The notes under the pieces were generated by a model. That model searched no databases. It was not told where the DNA came from and worked only from the letters and a program-made list of their open reading frames with translations. A stretch of DNA of 33,624 bases from an uncultured Modestobacter sp. (GTDB lineage Bacteria; Actinomycetota; Actinomycetes; Mycobacteriales; Geodermatophilaceae). Below, one piece after another: positions 15,064 through 23,238 of this stretch. Both the position numbers and the translations under genes were made by a program. Position 1 is the stretch's first letter; each line of letters starts with the position of its first letter. The DNA lies in NCBI RefSeq assembly GCF_947486615.1, contig NZ_CANKUD010000019.1, positions 1 through 33,624 on the forward strand, given 5' to 3'.

Positions 15064-17214
15064 GTGGTGGCAGACGGTCGGCGGTCGCTCGGCGGAGGGA
15101 ACGCCCCGGCGGACGCCGTCCCGCCGGCGCAGGCGTCCGACCCCCAGGGGCAGCTGCTCGACCTGGCCCGGGCCGCAGCTGGAATCGGGACCTTCGACTG
15201 GGACCTTGCCACCGGGGCCCTGACCTGGGACGATCGGCTGCTGGAGCTCTTCGGCCTGGACGAAGCCACATTCGTCCGGACCATCGAGGGCTTCAAAGCG
15301 CGCCTGCACCCCGATGATGTCGACCGGGTCACCGGACTGCTGCAGCAGGCGATCGACACGTGCGGTGACTACGAGGCCCAGTACCGCATCCAGCACGACG
15401 ACGGGTCGCTGCGCTGGATCGCCGCCCGCGGACGCGCCCTGTGCGACGTGTCGGGGGCGCCCGAACGGGTGCTCGGCGCGGCGTGGGACGTCACTGCTGT
15501 GCACACCGAGGCCGCCCGCAGCGTCCGGATCCTGGAGACGATGTCGGTCGGCTTCTACGCGATCGATGCCGACTGGCGGTTCACCTATGTCAACGGCCCG
15601 GCAGAGAAACTCCTCGGCGTCACCCGCCACCAGGCCGTCGGCCAGGTCGTCTGGGACCTGTTCCCCGCCGCTCGCGACAGCGCGATCGGCAGGACATACC
15701 GGGAGACCCTCACCACCGGGCAACCTGCGACCTTCGATGCCCACTACCCCGCGCCCCTCAACGCCTGGTATGAGATCCGCGTCTGGCCGGAGGAGAACGG
15801 GCTGGCCGTCTTCTTTCTCGACATCACCGAGCGCAAGAGCCTGCAGCAGCGCAGCGAGCTGCTGGCCGAGGTCACCCGGGAGCTGACCGGGACCCTGGAC
15901 GCTGAGGAGGCCGTCGCCCGCCTGGCGGACCTCGTGGTGCCCGCGCTGGCCGACTGGTGCATGGTCACCCTGGTGGCCGACGACCAGCAGAGCAAGATCC
16001 GTCGCAGCCTGCGCGACGTGGGCTTCGCCCATGCTGACCCCCGGCAGGGCGCGCTGGTCGCCGAGTACGCCGACGTGCGCATCCCCGCCCTGCTCGACGG
16101 GTCTTTCCTCGAGCGGGCCATGGCCACCGGCCGACCGGTGGTGGTGCAGGACGGTGCCGCCCGACGGATCAGCGACCTCTTCCCGGCCGGCCGAGCCCGC
16201 GACATCATCGAGCAGCTGGACCCCGAGACCTTGGCGGTCCTGCCACTGCGCGGGCGTGGGCGCACCGCGGGGCTGCTGTCGCTCTTCCGCAGCGCGGGGC
16301 GCGGTGGCATCCCTGCTCACGACGTGGACACCGCCGCGGACATCGCCGCCCGTGCCGGCCTGGCACTGGACAACGCCCGCCTCTACCGGGAGCAACGGGG
16401 CCTGGCCGAGGGGCTGCAGCGTTCGCTGCTCACCCCGCCACCGGAGCCCGACCATGTCCAGATCGTGGTCCGGTACGTGCCCGCCTCCCAGGCGGCCCAG
16501 GTCGGTGGGGACTGGTACGACGCGTTCCTCCAGCCGAACGGCGCCACAATGCTGGTCATCGGCGACGTCGTCGGGCACGACACCCAGGCCGCGGCCGCGA
16601 TGGGGCAGATCCGCACCATCGTCCGCACCCTCGGCGCCGAAGCCGATCACGGCCCAGCCGACGTCCTCAGCCGTGCCGACGCGGTCATGGCGACCCTCAT
16701 GGTCGCCACGGTCGCCACGGTGGCGGTCGCCCGCCTCGAGCAGACGCCCGATGAGGAGTCCCGCGGCGTCACGCGGGTGCGCTGGTCCAATGCCGGCCAT
16801 CCGCCGCCGTTCGTCATCAACCCCGACGGCAGCGTCCAGCCGCTCATCGGGCTCAAGCCTGAACTGCTCCTCGGCGTTCGACCCGACACCGAGCGCCGCG
16901 AGTTCGAGGCCGTCCTCGACCGAGGCAGCGTCGTCGTCCTCTACACCGATGGTCTCGTCGAGCGCCGCGACCAAGACCTCGACACCGGATTGCTCCGCCT
17001 TCAGGACGCTCTCGAGGAGCTGGCAGGACGAGGCCTGGACGAGCTCTGCGACGAGCTGCTGGCTCGGATGTTGCCAGGCAACGCCGACGACGACGTCGCG
17101 CTGGTCGCTGTGCAGCTCCACCCTCAGAACGTCCTGCGCCCAGCGGCGGCCGGCCCCAACGTCGTCCCGCCCAACGTGCCCGACTCGCGCGCCATCGTGC
17201 CCGAGCAGGAGTAG
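15064..17214 (+). CDS. PAS-PAS-GAF-SpoIIE (PP2C) serine phosphatase
   Basis: The product is a 716-aa soluble sensor phosphatase. The order is a PAS domain (about 30-145, with WIAARGRALCDVSGAPERVLG near its end), a second PAS (about 155-265, ILETMSVGFYAIDADWRFTY), a GAF domain (about 270-445) and a PP2C/SpoIIE domain (about 455-690). The metal-binding aspartates are present in GGDWYDAF, IGDVVGHD, YTDGLVE and DDDVALVAV. No membrane segment is seen. SpoIIE-type enzymes dephosphorylate anti-sigma antagonists, so together with the HATPase protein at 12932 it may belong to a sigma-factor partner switch sensing light, redox or a ligand. The start is GTG 15064 behind GGACGGAG. It is the intact relative of the inverted pseudogene at 13690-14700. 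Confidence 0.93.
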   Translation: MVADGRRSLGGGNAPADAVPPAQASDPQGQLLDLARAAAGIGTFDWDLATGALTWDDRLLELFGLDEATFVRTIEGFKARLHPDDVDRVTGLLQQAIDTCGDYEAQYRIQHDDGSLRWIAARGRALCDVSGAPERVLGAAWDVTAVHTEAARSVRILETMSVGFYAIDADWRFTYVNGPAEKLLGVTRHQAVGQVVWDLFPAARDSAIGRTYRETLTTGQPATFDAHYPAPLNAWYEIRVWPEENGLAVFFLDITERKSLQQRSELLAEVTRELTGTLDAEEAVARLADLVVPALADWCMVTLVADDQQSKIRRSLRDVGFAHADPRQGALVAEYADVRIPALLDGSFLERAMATGRPVVVQDGAARRISDLFPAGRARDIIEQLDPETLAVLPLRGRGRTAGLLSLFRSAGRGGIPAHDVDTAADIAARAGLALDNARLYREQRGLAEGLQRSLLTPPPEPDHVQIVVRYVPASQAAQVGGDWYDAFLQPNGATMLVIGDVVGHDTQAAAAMGQIRTIVRTLGAEADHGPADVLSRADAVMATLMVATVATVAVARLEQTPDEESRGVTRVRWSNAGHPPPFVINPDGSVQPLIGLKPELLLGVRPDTERREFEAVLDRGSVVVLYTDGLVERRDQDLDTGLLRLQDALEELAGRGLDELCDELLARMLPGNADDDVALVAVQLHPQNVLRPAAAGPNVVPPNVPDSRAIVPEQE

Positions 17215-17227
17215 CCCGGCTCGTACG

Positions 17228-17446
17228 GTGTGGCTCGTGGTCGCCTACCGACTGATCCGCATCGACGGCGGCCCTCTGGCTCGCGAGTTCGAAACCCAGG
17301 ACGATCACGTGGCCGCCGGGAAAGCGAGGTCGTTGGCGCGCGAGCACCTCGACGCCGGCTTCGGAGCAGGCCCGCCGGTCGGGTTCGAGCTGCAGCGCCG
17401 AGAGGGCGAGCCGTGGGTCACCTGGCAGGTGTGCGTCAGAAGATGA
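17228..17446 (+). CDS. Small protein of unknown function (72 aa)
   Basis: A short protein beginning at GTG 17228, 13 bp after the phosphatase stop, with a second possible start at GTG 17237. It reads as a compact alpha/beta domain: a beta strand (VVAYRLIRIDGG), a helix (HVAAGKARSLAREHLDAG) and a final pair of strands (PVGFELQRREGEPWVTWQV). No family is recognised. A second, similar small protein begins at 17632. Reality is supported by the amino-acid pattern and by this second copy rather than by a clear ribosome site. Confidence 0.6.
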   Translation: MWLVVAYRLIRIDGGPLAREFETQDDHVAAGKARSLAREHLDAGFGAGPPVGFELQRREGEPWVTWQVCVRR

Positions 17447-17631
17447 TGTGGACGCCCGGTCGACGCGACAGGCCTCCCCGTTGTTGCTGGGTAGAGCCAA
17501 CGGCCCTGAGGCTTGAAGCCGAGCTGGATCCGTTTAGAGCCGGAGCTCAGCGTCAGCGATGCAAGAAGGTGGCTGACGGCGCGTGACGGCCATGTTCCCG
17601 CCGGGATGTCGTCAGCGTCCTGGGGCTCCCC
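17447..17631. other. Short intergenic gap between the two related small genes
   Basis: About 185 bp with no open frame of protein-like composition. No promoter or terminator could be assigned. Confidence 0.4.
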
Positions 17632-17824
17632 GTGTGCAGCTACCGCCTGGTCGTCGACCCGACGGGCCCGCCCGAGGACTTCGACGCCACCAACTTCAAC
17701 ACCGCCGTGGCCCTTGCGCGAGAGCTGGCCGTCAGGCACGAGTCGATCGCCTACGCCTGGTCGGTTGCGCTCATCTCGCGCCGACAGACTCAACGGCGAG
17801 CAGTGGTCGACCATCCCCTCGTGA
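17632..17824 (+). pseudogene. Second copy of the small protein, apparently frameshifted
   Basis: From GTG 17632 the frame reads CSYRLVVDPTGPPEDF, then ALARELAVRHESIAYAWSVALISRR. It parallels the protein at 17228 (AYRLIRIDGGP, then KARSLAREH). After ISRR the frame goes on to a poor-quality tail ending at 17877, while the next frame gives RLNGEQWSTIPS and a stop at 17824, which matches the RREGEPWVTWQV ending of the first copy. A one-base shift near 17785 therefore seems to break the gene, unless it is a sequencing error. The function is unknown. Confidence 0.5.
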
Positions 17825-18188
17825 GTGCGCCCCATGATACCGGCAGTCCACCGCGACCAGTGACCGGGCAGCACTGAGCCTCGCGACCACCCGCTCGCCC
17901 GTAGCCCGTCGCCTACGCGTGCGCCGCCGCACCGAAGCAAGCGCGCACGCCCGGTGTCGCTCGGTGGGCAGAAGCCTTGCTGGATGTGCAGAAATGCCTC
18001 GGCCTGCCGCCCGCCACTGACAGCAGACCTTGCCGGCGTGCTGACACCGACCCTCGGCCACCCGCATCCGACGCCGGTCCGTCGGCGACGGCGGCAACCG
18101 CGCCGGGGTGCCGATTCGTGGCATGTCACCTTTCGACGCTGCGCGGCGCCTGATCCCAAGACCATCCCAACTGTCGAGGGGGGCGCCG
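17825..18188. other. Intergenic region, likely start of the accessory segment
   Basis: About 360 bp without a convincing gene on either strand. Candidate frames are Arg-rich shadows. No tRNA, direct repeat or integrase remnant was recognised here, although composition and gene type change after this point. Confidence 0.45.
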
Positions 18189-18581
18189 ATGCCCAGCCAC
18201 TCCCATGAGGCGATCTCGGGCGACGTCTCAGTTCACGCATCGCGCGATCCGGCGCCGTCCTTCGTGGTCGACCTCGGAGAGCCTGACCCGACGGCCAACC
18301 GACATCGGCTGTGCGCGGCGCTGGTCAGCGCTTACGACGGCGACACGTACCGGCTGCTGACCGACCTGGCTGATCTGCTCGAGGCGAGCGTCGCCTACGT
18401 CGATCGCTCCACCGTCGAAGCCCACTTGGAACGGTCGCTTCCCGATCTTGTGTGGTCGGCCATCGCCTCCGAGCTCACCTCGATGGGGTTCGACGAGCAC
18501 ATCGGGGACGCCGGCACCACCCGCACCGACTGGATCGACGACGTGCTGCTCCGAGCCGGCTTCCCGGTTGGATCTCGGTGA
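18189..18581 (+). CDS. Hypothetical protein, 130 aa
   Basis: The start is ATG 18189 with the purine-rich GAGGGGGG about seven bases upstream, one of the better ribosome sites in this region. The protein has an acidic, helical core (CAALVSAYDGDTYRLLTDLADLLEA, in two parts) and ends with WIDDVLLRAGFPVG. No membrane segment, signal peptide or known domain is visible. It precedes the phage-type HTH gene by 40 bp on the same strand, so the two may be cotranscribed. No function can be assigned. Confidence 0.6.
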   Translation: MPSHSHEAISGDVSVHASRDPAPSFVVDLGEPDPTANRHRLCAALVSAYDGDTYRLLTDLADLLEASVAYVDRSTVEAHLERSLPDLVWSAIASELTSMGFDEHIGDAGTTRTDWIDDVLLRAGFPVGSR

Positions 18582-18621
18582 CCAGCCGCTCACCGACCTG
18601 GCCGCGTCACCTGGGTCATTG

Positions 18622-19683
18622 ATGAGGGCGACTCGAACCTGCTCGAGCTGCGGCTACAGGGCCGACTACGCCAGCGTGCCGCTGGCCGATGCGCACCATC
18701 CTCGACACTCCTGCGCCAAGTACCAGCTGGCTCTGGAACGAGCCGCCCGGCGCACGGACCGCGCCCGCATGCGCACGACACGAGAGTGCAGCCATGCAGG
18801 GGGCCGGCACATCCACGGCACCAGGGCCGCCTACGTCAAGGACCGATGCCGATGCACCGCGTGCACCGCTGCGAATACCGCGGCCTCGCGCGCCAGGAAC
18901 CGGGATCGTGCCTACGGGCGGTGGCAGCCGCTCACCGACGCTGGCCCGGTCTACGACCACCTCGACGCACTGCGGGCAGCCGGCATCGGAGTCGAGCGCA
19001 TAGCTGCGCTCGCCGGCATGTCCGTGAGCCACATCCGCACGCTGGCTGCTCCCGACCGCGGCCACTCCCCCGCCACCCGAAGGGTCCGCCCCGGCACCGC
19101 CGCGCGGATCTTGAGCATCAGCATCGCCGACGACCACCGGGCCCCACACAGCCGAGTCGACGCAACCGGAACTCGTCGTCGACTGCAGGCGCTCGCCGCC
19201 ATCGGCTGGTCCCCCGAACTGCTCGCCGACAAGCTGGCACGCCGCCCGAGCAGCCTGCGGTGCAGCATGACCAGTCCGTCGGTCACCGCCCGCACCGCCC
19301 GCGACGTCGCCGCTCTGTACGAACGGCTGTCGAACACCCCGCCCCTGCGAGCGACCAGCAAGCAATGCGCCGCCGTGCATGCCGCCCGGGCCCACGCCGT
19401 CGCGCGGGGCTGGTCGCCACCGATGGCGTGGGAGGACATCGACACCGACCCGTGTCCGCGACCTACGGGTGTTGCCTCCTCGCCGGACGATGTTGACGAG
19501 ATCGCCATCGAGCGCGCACTGGCCGGCGACGGCATCCAGTACGCCGACCTGACCGCTTTCGAGCAGACCCAAGTCGTCCAGCGCCTCACCGAGCGCGGCC
19601 GGTCACTCCGGGACATCGCCGCTCAGCTCGCCACGACCAAGAACACCGTGTGGCGACAGCGCGGACCTCTCAGTTCGATATAG
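18622..19683 (+). CDS. Cys-rich helix-turn-helix protein of phage/mobile-element type
   Basis: The product is 353 aa. The N-terminus has a metal-site-like pattern: Cys7-x2-Cys10, a His-rich stretch (ADAHHPRH) and Cys31. A second cluster follows (Cys56, then Cys76-x-Cys78-x2-Cys81) within the segments HGTRAAYVKDRCRC and TACTAANTAASR. RDRAYGRWQPL and an HTH (GIGVERIAALAGMSVSHIRTL, about 121-141) come next. This arrangement is like HTH proteins common in actinobacteriophages and integrated elements. A second HTH-like segment is near the C-terminus (GRSLRDIAAQLATTKNTVWR). It probably binds DNA as an element regulator. The start is ATG 18622 with no strong ribosome site. The family link is from memory of phage proteins and is moderately sure. 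Confidence 0.7.
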   Translation: MRATRTCSSCGYRADYASVPLADAHHPRHSCAKYQLALERAARRTDRARMRTTRECSHAGGRHIHGTRAAYVKDRCRCTACTAANTAASRARNRDRAYGRWQPLTDAGPVYDHLDALRAAGIGVERIAALAGMSVSHIRTLAAPDRGHSPATRRVRPGTAARILSISIADDHRAPHSRVDATGTRRRLQALAAIGWSPELLADKLARRPSSLRCSMTSPSVTARTARDVAALYERLSNTPPLRATSKQCAAVHAARAHAVARGWSPPMAWEDIDTDPCPRPTGVASSPDDVDEIAIERALAGDGIQYADLTAFEQTQVVQRLTERGRSLRDIAAQLATTKNTVWRQRGPLSSI

Positions 19684-20346
19684 CCCGAGCCACCAAGGAA
19701 GAGAAAAGATGCGATTTGATCTTGAGTTGTTTGATCAATGTTGACAACCGACGAAATACGCCTGCGACCTGCAATTATGACGTGGGTCCACGTTGGGCAA
19801 ATGAGCCCGTCTTAGTGCGTTTTCGATGAGTAAGCGATGCCTCCGCGACACGATTAATCGCTCGCTCGAGCTCTCACGGAACCGGGCGCGCGGCACCTGC
19901 CCTGCCATCGGCATGGCAGGACCCCGGACCCCGAACCGAGTCGCTCCAACTCCCGGGACAGCTTGCGGCCACCGCCCGTTGGGGAGCGAGAACGAAGCCC
20001 CGTACCACGTAGGGCGCCCACACATCGACGATCTTGGATCAAACGATGTTCTGGGGTGGGGTCAAGTGTCGACGGTGTCCTCTCCCGTCGTGCCTGAAGC
20101 GTGCCATAGCGACGAATAGGGAAATCGGTACTGCAACGCGCGCGGGCCTGCACTACGCGGACAAGCTGGGTCCGACGCCTTCGCGTAGCCACCTCCTTCA
20201 GAGCACACGCATGACCTGGAGCCCGAAATTGCGGGGTAAGGGCTCGGATTGACCTCGCAGCGCCGCATCGGAAGTTCTTGGAGGCACAGACCTTGCGGCA
20301 CTGGCAGGCCCATTCAGGTCCATCCTAAATGCCTATACGGTCGCGC
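19684..20346. other. Lower-GC gap of about 660 bp without a gene
   Basis: This stretch is visibly richer in A and T than its surroundings, especially 19695-19870, and has no protein-like open frame. It holds a TTGACA word at 19741 without a matching -10, and a 6-bp-arm palindrome ACGTGG-GT-CCACGT at 19780-19793 that could be a regulatory site. It lies between the 3' ends of two convergent genes, so the composition change suggests imported DNA or an insertion scar. Confidence 0.5.
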
Positions 20347-21909
20347 TCACCCAGTGCCATTCGACTGAACTGCAAATCGAGCTACGTCTTTGACGCTGCC
20401 CACACTGCTCAAACGGAAAACCTTCGTCTGCCCTCCGAGGAGTCCGTTGACGACACCGTCTGCGGTACCCACGATGCGACCGGACTCATCGAAGTAGGTA
20501 GCACCAAGAAGCACAAGGTTAAGCGCGGCGCTGGACTCGTTAGTCAGTTCACCCACCACGTCAGTGCTGTGCGACGAGTCCAGGCGCCCCAGCCGCGACG
20601 CGACCAGCGTGTCGGTCAAGCGGACCGACGGCGATTGTTCCGTGGCTTGAATTCCGCGGAGGTTTGGATAGCCAGCTGCCTGGACCACCTCGAGCGTTAA
20701 ATCACCGGGGGCGAGTGGTGAACGGTCGAAGCTGCCTGCAGTTCGCCACGACTCCCCGTCCGTGTCCACGGTCAGCCCCGCGTTGCGCAATCGCGCGGCG
20801 AAGTCCTTTCGGGACTCCGGATCGTCCCTCAAACGAATAGTGTGAATACCTGCGGTATCGCTGAGGCCGCGGGTGACACCGACCTCCACGATCACCACAC
20901 GCTCGCGACCCAGAGCCATAGCCATCCCCGCTTCGAAGATGACATTGAGGCGGGCTTGACCTGTCGGCTGCAACTCGTCGGCACCATCGCGCTCCTCGCG
21001 AAACGCCGGACGAACGTACCCAACATCGTCGGGGGTGAGCAAAACGACCACGGCGTTGGCCATTTCAAGACCAGCGCGCACGATGTCCCCGGTGTACGGC
21101 GTCCCGCCGCCCGCGGCCTTGCTCGTGGCCTCTCGCCATGTGACCACGCGCAGGTCGAACGAACGCAACAACTCGATGAGTGCGTTCCGCGCGTCATGAT
21201 CGCGACCGTGTACCAGAAAGATGCTTCGATTGGCCACACGACTCCCTACGTCAGCCTTTTCCTTCGCGCCCTCCAGCGGGCTACTCGCCCCCGCGGGTGC
21301 GGGTGCCCCAACAGTGTCACCCGCGCCTGGCCGCACCATCGGGTGGGCTCGCTCCCAGAAGTCACTGACATCGACAACGTCGCGAAAGCGGCGGACGCTC
21401 CGATCGATGCTGAAGGACCAGGCATCAGAAGTAGCACCGTGGCTGGCCGACCTCCATCCCCAGCTCTCGGTCCGCAAAAGCGCGCCTACCTGAGCCAACA
21501 GCGCTGCGCGGCCGGCAGCCGGTACCGGCAGTCGCTCGCTTAGGTCCGCGGCGGTGAAAACGAGCTCCTCGTTCCGATCGGCCACCGGAGGCTCCCAGTC
21601 CCTATGCAACTGGGCAGCTAACCCGACCGCTGCGACCGCGAGCCGCAAGCTCTCAGCGGCCCCCTCCACCACCGCTGCTCCGGCGATAGTCAGCCCGATC
21701 GACTCGTCGTCGGACGGCAGCCGATTCGGGTGGACGCCGTAGAGCAGGGCTGCCGGAACGTTGGGCAGCGCTTCTTCGAAGGCTACATCGTGTCGCCGAT
21801 CAAGCCTGCTGGCCACTTGCCCGACTGTTGGCCAGGCACCTAGCTGCGTAAGGAAGTCCCAAATGGTGCCCAACAGCCGCGCGCCATCGTCGGAACTCGG
21901 TACGGGCAT
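20347..21909 (-). CDS. TIR-like nucleotide-binding protein with C-terminal FxLYD-like domain
   Basis: The product is 520 aa from ATG 21909 (a GTG at 21936 is the alternative; neither has a ribosome site). The N-terminal about 70 residues are helical and winged-helix-like (LLGTIWDFLTQLGAWPTV). Residues about 228-366 form a TIR-like domain of the PF10137 kind: SIFLVHGRDHDARNALIELL, TWREATSKAAGGG with the candidate catalytic Glu, VVVLLTPDDVGY and RLNVIFEAGMAMALGRERVV. The C-terminus (about 435-515) resembles an FxLYD beta domain (VVGELTNESSAALNLVLLGA). PF10137-type domains are effectors of Pycsar, CBASS and related anti-phage systems and some cleave NAD. No cyclase gene is adjacent, so the trigger is unknown. 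Codon use is less GC-biased than in the core, consistent with transfer. Confidence 0.85.
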   Translation of the reverse strand: MPVPSSDDGARLLGTIWDFLTQLGAWPTVGQVASRLDRRHDVAFEEALPNVPAALLYGVHPNRLPSDDESIGLTIAGAAVVEGAAESLRLAVAAVGLAAQLHRDWEPPVADRNEELVFTAADLSERLPVPAAGRAALLAQVGALLRTESWGWRSASHGATSDAWSFSIDRSVRRFRDVVDVSDFWERAHPMVRPGAGDTVGAPAPAGASSPLEGAKEKADVGSRVANRSIFLVHGRDHDARNALIELLRSFDLRVVTWREATSKAAGGGTPYTGDIVRAGLEMANAVVVLLTPDDVGYVRPAFREERDGADELQPTGQARLNVIFEAGMAMALGRERVVIVEVGVTRGLSDTAGIHTIRLRDDPESRKDFAARLRNAGLTVDTDGESWRTAGSFDRSPLAPGDLTLEVVQAAGYPNLRGIQATEQSPSVRLTDTLVASRLGRLDSSHSTDVVGELTNESSAALNLVLLGATYFDESGRIVGTADGVVNGLLGGQTKVFRLSSVGSVKDVARFAVQSNGTG

Positions 21910-22029
21910 CGCTGGCACGCAATGAGTCTGCAGCACCGCGGCTAGTCACCCGCGGCCAGAACTCGCGACACCTACACGGCGCGCAGGCGTGCTGGTGGGC
22001 GAGACGGTCATGCCCGTGCGCGCCTCTCG

Positions 22030-22352
22030 CAGGGCGCGCTCTGGGAGGCATTCGTCAGCATCGGTGTGCTCGGCGTCGGGCTCGGCGTGACCTACGCCGC
22101 CATCCCGGGTCGATCGTCGGGTCCGCGCCGGCGCAGGAGACCGGCTGTGCGATGGGCTTCCACCAGGTCGCCCGCTGCGCGGGCTTCTCCCTGGGCAGCG
22201 CCATCGCAGCGTCTATCCTTGCCGGCCACGCCCTCGACGGACGGGCCGGCCGACCCCGGGGGGACTCCACGGTCCTGTGGGCAGGCGGCGGTCCGCGCGT
22301 CGCCGCCGTCCTGTCCTGGCTGCGGCCCGGGGGCGGGCGCGCGCAGAAAGAT
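22030..22352 (+). pseudogene. Remnant of an MFS transporter C-terminus
   Basis: The frame reads QGALWEAFVSIGVLGVGLG then VTYAAIPG, after which it shifts to GSAPAQETGCAMGFHQVARC, then AGFSLGSAIAASILAGHAL and VAAVLSWLRPGG. This is the end of a 14-helix-type drug-export MFS protein, with the family's TYAAIPGLIV and GFxQVxRxxGFSLGSAxAASIL motifs. The N-terminal two thirds is missing, and at least one frameshift lies near 22110. Downstream (22353-22519) another open stretch, LADDAMRLLEQIDGDGLITG, looks protein-like but cannot be placed. The gene is dead and probably marks the junction of an insertion or deletion. Confidence 0.7.
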
Positions 22353-22550
22353 TGCGCCTCGCCGACGACGCGATGCGCCTGCTGGAACAGATCGACGGCG
22401 ACGGCCTCATCACCGGAACGCCTCCGGCCCGGCAGCGGACCCGACAGGCTCGAGCCCACGCTCGGACGCATCGTCGGCTTCAGCAGCTTGGCGAGGACGA
22501 GGAGACGTGGTGGCGCTGAGCGGGCACGGTCAGGTTCAGGCTCACAGCAC

Positions 22551-22587
22551 TTGACACCGATGTAGCAGAGTGGCTAAATTTTTAGCC
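22551..22587 (+). promoter_or_regulatory. Sigma70-type promoter with a 16-bp palindromic operator over the -10
   Basis: TTGACA at 22551-22556 and TAAATT at 22575-22580, with an 18-bp spacer, form a clear housekeeping promoter. GGCTAAA-TT-TTTAGCC at 22572-22587 is a perfect inverted repeat with 7-bp arms covering the -10 element. Transcription should begin at about 22587-22588, on the GTG of the next gene, which makes the mRNA leaderless. The XRE protein encoded second in this operon is the natural candidate to bind the palindrome and repress its own operon. Confidence 0.75.
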
Positions 22588-23238
22588 GTGGATGAACACC
22601 CCTACGCGGACGCCCGCAACGCGCTGGAGCAGGTGCTGACCCGGATGCCGCGGTTGCCCGACATCGTTGAGCGATCGGTCTATACGGGCCGCGCCAGGCT
22701 GCAGGGTCTCGCATCCGCCGCCGCTGAGGCGGCCATGCCGGACATCGTCCGGCCGGAGATCCGCACTGCGCTGATCGAGGAGGGCGTGCTGGAGCCGTGG
22801 GGTGGAAGCAAGGGTGACCGGAACAGCGTCGCGTTCGTGATCGACCCAGCTTTGAACGTACGCCTGCGCGTGCTGAAGAAGCCGACGGGCGCCCGCGTGC
22901 CGCAGCCGCGCAGCCTGCGCCGCTCGCTGGAGTGCTGGCAGAACGAGGCGCTCTTCGGCGAGGACGTCGCCCCGTCGCGGCTAGTCCTGAATTGGACGTG
23001 GCACCTGACTGCCGATGGTGTCGTCGTGCAGCACCTGCTCATGCCCAAGAGCCCCGAGGGGCTCAGCGCGACCGCCGGGCACGCCTGGCGCATTCGCATT
23101 CCGGACACACTCGCCGGCCTCGCGATCGGGGGCTCGGCGGACCACTACGACGACGACCGCGACGACATGGACGACCTGTTCCAGCCGCGCGACGAGGTTG
23201 CCGACGACGGCGATGACGATGGGCCGGCGCCGGCATGA
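22588..23238 (+). CDS. Unknown protein paired with an XRE/ImmA-IrrE gene
   Basis: The product is 216 aa from GTG 22588. A GTG at 22570 is in frame but would lie inside the promoter, and there is no ribosome site before either, so a leaderless start at 22588 fits best. The sequence shows a helical N-terminus (YADARNALEQVLTRMPRLPD), a mixed middle with short hydrophobic strands (LVLNWTWHLTADGVVVQHLL) and a very acidic C-terminal tail of about 30 residues (DHYDDDRDDMDD and further Asp). No known domain is recognised. It overlaps the metallopeptidase gene by ATGA, so the two are cotranslated. Such partners of ImmA-type proteases often act in phage or toxin-antitoxin-like control, but nothing in the sequence proves this. 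Confidence 0.75.
   Translation: MDEHPYADARNALEQVLTRMPRLPDIVERSVYTGRARLQGLASAAAEAAMPDIVRPEIRTALIEEGVLEPWGGSKGDRNSVAFVIDPALNVRLRVLKKPTGARVPQPRSLRRSLECWQNEALFGEDVAPSRLVLNWTWHLTADGVVVQHLLMPKSPEGLSATAGHAWRIRIPDTLAGLAIGGSADHYDDDRDDMDDLFQPRDEVADDGDDDGPAPA

Noticed and set aside
17447..18188. Search for a tRNA or attachment site at the left edge of the accessory region
   Set aside because: No cloverleaf-like sequence or convincing direct repeat could be identified by eye; the boundary remains undefined.
19741..19793. TTGACA plus palindrome considered as a promoter for a gene in the AT-rich gap
   Set aside because: There is no -10 at a proper distance and no open frame downstream.
20842..21543. Plus-strand 233-codon frame inside the TIR-like gene
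   Set aside because: It is antisense to a gene with recognisable domains and has no protein-like composition.
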